From Hygrocybe punicea (Eukaryota > Basidiomycota > Agaricomycetes > Agaricales > Hygrophoraceae), in contig OY744470.1 of assembly GCA_963556145.1 (NCBI GenBank), forward strand, positions 682,001-746,000: 64,000 nucleotides of DNA. Reading direction: 5' to 3'. The position numbers were made by a program, and so were the translations under genes. Shown here in pieces: positions 59,351-64,000 of this stretch; position 1 is the stretch's first letter, and the number at the start of each line of letters is the position of its first letter. The notes under the pieces were generated by a model. That model did no database searches. It was not told where the DNA came from and saw only the letters and a program-made list of their open reading frames with translations.

Positions 59351-59521
59351 ATGGCTGTACTCCCGACACAGCTAATTACCGTAATCATCATTGGCAGCAT
59401 CGCCATCACCTTCCTCATCGGTTTTTACCTTGTTATGATCTATCTTTGGCATCGGCACCGAAACCCTTCCACCATTGATACTTCTGACTTCCACCTCAAC
59501 AATATCTCACCACGTAATTGA
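59351..59521 (+). CDS. LTR-internal 56-aa single-pass membrane ORF, right copy
   Basis: Same frame as 56863-57033: MAVLPTQ start, one membrane segment, WHRHRNPSTID, acidic tail, stop. Differences from the left copy are Tyr/His, Ala/Thr, Asp/Asn and His/Arg plus silent changes, with no frameshift. Role unknown. Confidence 0.35.
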   Translation: MAVLPTQLITVIIIGSIAITFLIGFYLVMIYLWHRHRNPSTIDTSDFHLNNISPRN

Positions 59522-59726
59522 CAATTGCCATTCCCAGATATTTGGTTTCCATATTCATACCCTGTGCCTACCATTATCCTCCCTGATAATCCGACGACAT
59601 TCCTCACCTGCATGCGAACCCTGAACAATCCCTGATCACAAGACATTTCACTGTTCTCTCTAATCCGACCATTGCCGAAGCACATTCTTTTGGACTTCGA
59701 CCACAAACCATACGACTTCCCAAACA

Positions 59727-60164
59727 GTGAACCAACCCCTATCGCATATTGTTCGCACGACATCGCTTCATTGCAGCACCCGACATCTTATTCCCACAGC
59801 TTGTCACTCATGCCATGACTCGAAACCTGGACCCACGTTCATTTATCCTTTTCCATCTATAATCTTGATACCTCCCACACTCGTTTACAACAATACCCTT
59901 TCTTGGATGAATACCGGCATCAGGTGGACCGCGTCGTTCCACAGACAGGACAAGACATTGCTCCTCGATACGTCATCGACACAGACATCATCATCCGGTA
60001 CAGCTTATGCTGTTCACATGTCTGACCTCGACTACCCCACCATCCTAGTTGGTTTTCCCTCCATACATTCCTTTGTTTTCCTTTATACCGACCTTGTCGC
60101 TATGTCCCCACTACCTCAAGACACTCTCATCACCAATCCTACACTGGACGATACCCATCTTTGA
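59727..60164 (+). CDS. LTR-internal 145-codon ORF, right copy (hypothetical)
   Basis: Open from Met 59727 to a stop at 60162. Rich in Ser, Thr and Pro with SSSGTAYAVHMSDLDYPT in the middle. The frame is open here but broken in the other LTR, so if it codes at all, the left copy is the decayed one. No domain recognised. Confidence 0.25.
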   Translation: MNQPLSHIVRTTSLHCSTRHLIPTACHSCHDSKPGPTFIYPFPSIILIPPTLVYNNTLSWMNTGIRWTASFHRQDKTLLLDTSSTQTSSSGTAYAVHMSDLDYPTILVGFPSIHSFVFLYTDLVAMSPLPQDTLITNPTLDDTHL

Positions 60165-60773
60165 CCCGACCGTGCAATGCACTTGCCAGACTGTGCACTT
60201 GCCTGTTACAGCAAGTGTAGACCCCGAATAGGCAATTCTGCACATCACATGATCTGATGACAAATCATCCGAGTCATCCGGACCCCCTCTATTCCTCAAT
60301 GACACCCGGGCCTCCAGTTGGATCGCGAGAACATCGACATGAGGATGCCTCATGTCCGCCTCATGGTGAAAACATGGTGTAGTTGGACATGTTGTAGCTT
60401 CATGGTTGTATTTCTATTTACCTCCCCTCAAGACCAGTCACTATATATACTGTTCTTGTTGTTGGTTCGGACTTTTTCTTCTTTTCCTTTCCTTACGTTT
60501 AGTCTGGTTCTTGGGGCAGACCCCCTTATCTTGGGTAACCCCCACGGCTTGCAATGACATTAGACCTTGACCCCCCCTTCTTAGCAGTGTTGTCTTAGCT
60601 GTAAGCAACAATGAAAGCTGCTGTTCTCCCCTCTGGAAGCCAATCCCCTGTTAAGTTGATTGTTGCCGGAGCCCGCTGCAGAAGCGATCCGTAACATATT
60701 GATGGCCCTTCCCAATCCAACACGGAGAAGGTTGATGGTTGGCACGATACCCTGTCAAGCTCAACAGTCATAA

Positions 60774-61747
60774 TCAAATTTGTAAGGAGAGACAAAGTAC
60801 ACGAACATAAACTTGGGTGGCTATGGAGAACAAAATATTTTGTGTGGGGTGACCATTCAAGACCAAGACAGAGAGAATGTCCTGAGTGGTGGTGACCAAT
60901 GCTCCAGATTCAATGATCATTGCAACAGCATCATGCATCCCATCCGAAAGGCAGTGTTCGGATGATCGGCAAGAGATGTACCAGATGCAACTGCTGATCA
61001 GACCCATCAGTAGAATATTGGTACCAATGTGCACTCCAATGGCAAGATAGACCAAATGCGTTATAGTTTGGCCTTGGCCGCCATCAGTGGGTAAGGTGTT
61101 GGGGTTTTTAAGGGCTGGAGCAAGGGCTGATATACCACACACTAAGGGAAGATTGAGCAATAATATGATGACCTCAATTATGATGTGCAACATACATAAC
61201 AAAATGAGTGACAAAAGGAGAGGGAGTAAAATGATGCTAAAGCATTTATACCAGACAAACCAACAGCAATATACCTACAAGCAGTGGTGAATGCTGCAGA
61301 CACCAACAAATATATGGTGTATCTTACCAGTATCAATTGGCCAAGCCAGTCAATAATAAAATTCAGTAAAGCAGCACCAACAAGCATGTGGTCTTCGTCA
61401 CCAATCCCGAAGTGTTTCATCATCTGCAAGATAAAACCTTAGACTAATATTGATCAAAGCCAAAATGAGGGACCTCACCAAGCCTTGGTAAACATAAGCG
61501 AAAATGACTGCATAGTGTGTAGTGCAAAGCACGAAGAGGGCTATCATTGCTGCAACAAGAATCTTGTTGCACTGTCAAGGTCTAAATAAGATCTGGACTG
61601 TGGTGAAAAACACCAAACAATAGCTGCCTGTGAGGTACACATTTAGCTATGACAGGCAGAACAGGAGCGAGAGCGAGTTCACTAACCCCACAACATAGCC
61701 TCCATGGCAAAAGCTATGAAGTATGCTTGGTCAACATTGAATGCCAT
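60774..61747 (-). pseudogene. Multi-pass membrane protein gene (mushroom 7TM-like family), one stop
   Basis: Four exons join in frame: 61747-61687 (MAFNVDQAYFIAFAMEAMLW), 61627-61479, 61423-61328 and 61274-60774, giving 268 codons plus a stop. The protein is a series of hydrophobic segments: YCLVFFTTVQIL, ILVAAMIALFVLCTTHYAVI, the YCCWFVWYK loop after helix 4, IILLPLLLSLILLCMLHIII, LVYLAIGVHIGTNILLMGLI, and near the end AVAMIIESGALV, a block very common in a mushroom family of seven-helix membrane proteins of unknown function. The single defect is TGA at 61575-61577, between helices 1 and 2, where CGA (Arg) would fit. It may therefore be a recent pseudogene, a polymorphism or a sequencing error. 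Confidence 0.6.
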
Positions 61748-62015
61748 GATATTATGGGGGGAGTACCTCTGGCAAAACTCTCAGGTTTACATTTAATCAT
61801 AGTTCTTTAAAAGATGTTTGTTCAGCATGGCAACAGTAAAAAGGTACCTGTCATAATATACTGGCTTTGCTAATTCAGTCGTGGAAGGATCTGGTGTAAA
61901 AAAAAACATTGTCGGAGATGATGGCCTTACCCAAACAGGCAACTACATGTCGATTACATGCTCAACATCATCAACATCCACTGATTCCCCAAGTTGTGGC
62001 CATCCATAATGAGAA

Positions 62016-62345
62016 GTGAGAGTCAATTTCAGAGCTCGAACTTTGTGTAGGTTGAGGTTGAGTCGAAAAATTGAAATGGCAGAGTTGCCAACTCAAGATG
62101 AGAGAATTGCAGCAATATCAAGTTTAAACTCTGATTACCCAATCATGGGTGCCAAATCTTCGAAGCCAACCATGGGTGATACATCCTATATGTTGCATTG
62201 CTTTATTGAAGGTGATCATGGCCCTATCAAAGTCATTATCAATCGTAATAATGATGTGGATGACTTGAAGAATGCAATAGTAAAATGGGCTCAATATGGA
62301 AGCCTCGAGAAGGTGGACACCAAAGACCTCATCTTATGAAAGGTG
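62016..62345 (+). pseudogene. Crinkler N-terminal domain fragment
   Basis: The frame from Met 62016 (or, more naturally, Met 62145, MGAKSSKPTMGDTSYMLHCF) contains the crinkler ubiquitin-like pattern: YMLHCFIEGDHGPIKVIINR, VDDLKNAIVKW and TKDLIL, then TGA at 62337-62339 at the place of the usual Trp in L-x-L-W-K. The VDDLKNAI block is identical to that in the first domain of the intact crinkler gene. Nothing recognisable as the rest of the domain or a C-terminal effector follows. Confidence 0.6.
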
Positions 62346-62700
62346 CAAGCCAATATGCTACTTGAATGACAAAATATTCAAGTCTCTTGGTAGTTGCAAC
62401 AGACCGTACACATTACCCCTCCCCAAGACCTCATGCGCCGATTATAAACCTTGGGTAGCGTTGTAGAGGGTCGACATCCCTCTGAGTCCGTATCCTCGAT
62501 ATATCACGAATCCGGACGAACCTGATGCCTCTATTCAACTCGCATTCGAACCCGATGTAACCCGACACAACCCGACGTGACGTGACGTGACGTGACGTGA
62601 TGTGACCCGACATGACCGATGTAACCTGACACATGCCGCTTTGTCACAGCCGCTTTCGGACCAAATCCGGCAGCCTCAGAAGCCCCGGAGTTCTAATTAT
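62345..62700. repeat. Short-period repeat of the word cccgacgtgacgtgacgtga
   Basis: Around 62560-62632 the 5-base word gtgac/cgtga is repeated in tandem, flanked by diverged copies (acccgacacaacccgacg). The rest of the stretch has no gene I recognise. Confidence 0.6.
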
Positions 62701-62701
62701 A

Positions 62702-63600
62702 GGCTCGTTTAAGCTCAGTTTTTCATATTCAGACTCCGAAAAAATGTTTTCTGGATCAGATGATGTGCCCGCACCATTCAGGGTCCGATGCTGACATAAG
62801 CTTTCCTTTTTTAGACATCAAAGTCAAAAATTCTTCGGATTTTTGTGCTTTTTATTTCCTGTGGCTCTGTTTTATTTCCTGGATCACTAGTAATGTCTTC
62901 AATTGGTATATCCTGTTGTTTGTTAACATAATCTATCATTTTACAGCCCATCTCCCTGTCAATTTTCAAAGTATGTGTAAATTTTGCATTTTTTCACCTT
63001 TTTGGCTTGTTTAAGCTCAGTTTTCCATATTCAGACTCCGAAAAACAGCGATCTGGATCAGGTGATGTGCCCAGACCATTCAGGGTCCAATGCTGACATA
63101 ATCTTTCCTTTTTCAGACATAAAAGTTGAAAATTCTCCAGATTTTCATGCTTTTTCTTCTATATGGCTCTATTTTCTTTCCTGGACCACTGGTAATGTCT
63201 TCAATTTGTAAATCTTATTGTTTATTAACATAATCTATTATTCTCCAGCCCATCTCCCTGTAAATGTTCAAAGTCTGTATAAATTTCATGTTTTGTCATC
63301 TTTTCTGCTTGTTTAAGCCCAGTTTTCCATATTCAGACTCCGAAAAAAAGCGATCTGGATCAGGTGATGTCTCTGCACCATTCAGGGTCCAATGCTGACA
63401 TAATCTGTCCTTTTGTAGATGTAAAAATCAAATATTCTTCTGATTTTTATGTCTTTTCTTGTATTTGGCTCTGTTTTGATATTGGTAATGTCTTCTATTT
63501 GTATATATTATTGTGTGTTAACATAATTTCTCATTTTATAGCATGTTTCCCCCTCAACTTTCTAGGTATGTGTGAATTTTGCATTTTTTCACCCTATGAG
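62702..63600. repeat. 303-bp tandem repeat, about three units
   Basis: Units start gctcgtttaagctcagtttt at 62702, gcttgtttaagctcagtttt at 63005 and gcttgtttaagcccagtttt at 63307; each contains gatctggatcaggtgatgtg-like and accattcagggtccaatgct words. The third unit has a short deletion and fades after about 63590; one further accattcagga trace lies at 63672. The short frames shared by the units (NVFNWYILL-like) are probably not genes. Confidence 0.8.
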
Positions 63601-63758
63601 ATTATATGAGCTCATTTGTTGACTTGCAGGTTTACTTTGGACATTTACTAGCTCAGGTATGAATTTCTCACCATTCAGGATTGCATGCTTATATCACCTT
63701 GCCTTGTATAGTCCAAAAATGCAGAATTCTGGTATATTTCACTTTTATGTTTGTGCAG

Positions 63759-64000
63759 TTAATGCTGATCCGGTCAATGACCATGCGCCCGATGGGCAAG
63801 AGGCGGAATGCCTGGACGATGCCCATAAGAGCGATGCTCATACGGTCGATGACCATGCGCCCGATGGGCAAGAGGCAGAATGCCTGGGCGATACCCATGT
63901 GAGCAATGCTCAAATAGTCAATAACTATGCACCCAATGGCCCTAAGGCAAGATGCCTGAGTGATGCTCATATGATCAATGATCACACACTCAATGTGAAA
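63759..64000 (+). CDS. Partial gene with 24-residue tandem repeats, runs off the window
   Basis: A frame opens after an acceptor-like ttgtgcag at 63758 and continues to the window end without a stop. It encodes a repeat with period 72 bases (24 aa): DHAPDGQEAECLDDAH, then DHAPDGQEAECLGDTH, then a diverged NYAPNGPKARCLSDAH and a shortened fourth. The repeat is acidic with one Cys per unit. I do not recognise it. It could also be a non-coding minisatellite that happens to be in frame. Confidence 0.35.

Larger units (their letters stand above)
59077..60696 (-). mobile_element. Solo LTR 2, opposite orientation to LTR 1
   Basis: Reads TGTTACATTTTTCAACTCC at the left and ends GCGATCCGTAACA at the right, the reverse complement of LTR 1. 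The bases tattg lie directly on both sides (59072-59076 and 60697-60701), a perfect 5-bp target duplication different from that of LTR 1, so the two LTRs are separate insertions. A TATA-like ctatatatac occurs at about 60440. Identity to LTR 1 is high but with scattered substitutions and short indels. Confidence 0.85.

Noticed and set aside
55733..60715. A single large transposon with 1.6-kb terminal inverted repeats carrying a kinase gene
   Set aside because: Each arm has its own LTR ends and its own 5-bp target duplication, so these are two solo LTRs.
1..64000. tRNA, rRNA or riboswitch genes
   Set aside because: I saw no cloverleaf-like or rRNA-like sequence on either strand, although without a covariance search a diverged tRNA could be missed.

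Overview
The window looks like a repeat-rich, gene-poor piece of a basidiomycete (Agaricomycete-type) genome. Evidence: short GT-AG introns of about 45-80 bases, two classes of KDZ (Kyakuja-Dileera-Zisupton) DNA transposon with CxC2 and CxC5/CxC6 cysteine clusters, crinkler (CRN) effector-type genes, a trypsin-like family and an aminoglycoside-phosphotransferase-like kinase family, all typical of mushroom genomes. Species cannot be read from the sequence. Almost every gene is transposon-derived or broken.

Layout. 1-4487: unique flank with a SAP-like domain remnant, an unknown exon fragment, a frameshifted crinkler N-domain and a small basic ORF. 4488-5195: a fold-back (hairpin) element. 4511-29800 is copy 1 of a 25.3-kb block; 29801-30000 is a run of 200 N; 30001-55292 is copy 2. 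I see only four differences between the copies (13036 C / 38526 T; 20861 G / 46351 A; one extra C at about 54454 relative to 28964; one extra T at about 55162-55167 relative to 29671). Copy 1 ends, and copy 2 starts, inside hairpin elements, so the second copy is most likely two overlapping contigs or haplotypes laid end to end. Coordinates map by +25490, then +25491 after 28964 and +25492 after 29675.

Inside the block, left to right: KDZ element 1 (6311-16190; CxC2-type transposase on +, partner gene on -, a TA-flanked 810-bp element inserted in the transposase); immediately beside it KDZ element 2 (16243-22719; CxC5/CxC6-type transposase, a partner ORF with an 81-bp coding repeat, 8-bp target duplication); a GCATGC-rich minisatellite; an intact six-exon gene predicted to encode a 693-aa protein with TWO crinkler ubiquitin-like N-domains and a kinase-like C-terminus; an F-box-like C-terminal fragment; and a trypsin-like pseudogene cut by a solo LTR.

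Right flank 55293-64000: the rest of the hairpin, two solo LTRs of one family in opposite orientation (54895-57336 and 59077-60696, each with a perfect 5-bp target duplication) around a decayed kinase-like gene, a multi-pass membrane protein gene with one stop, another crinkler fragment, a 303-bp tandem repeat and the start of a gene with 24-residue repeats.

Many of the in-frame stops are TGA where CGA would restore the reading, a CpG deamination-like pattern. The crinkler-kinase gene is the only long multi-exon gene that stays fully open.
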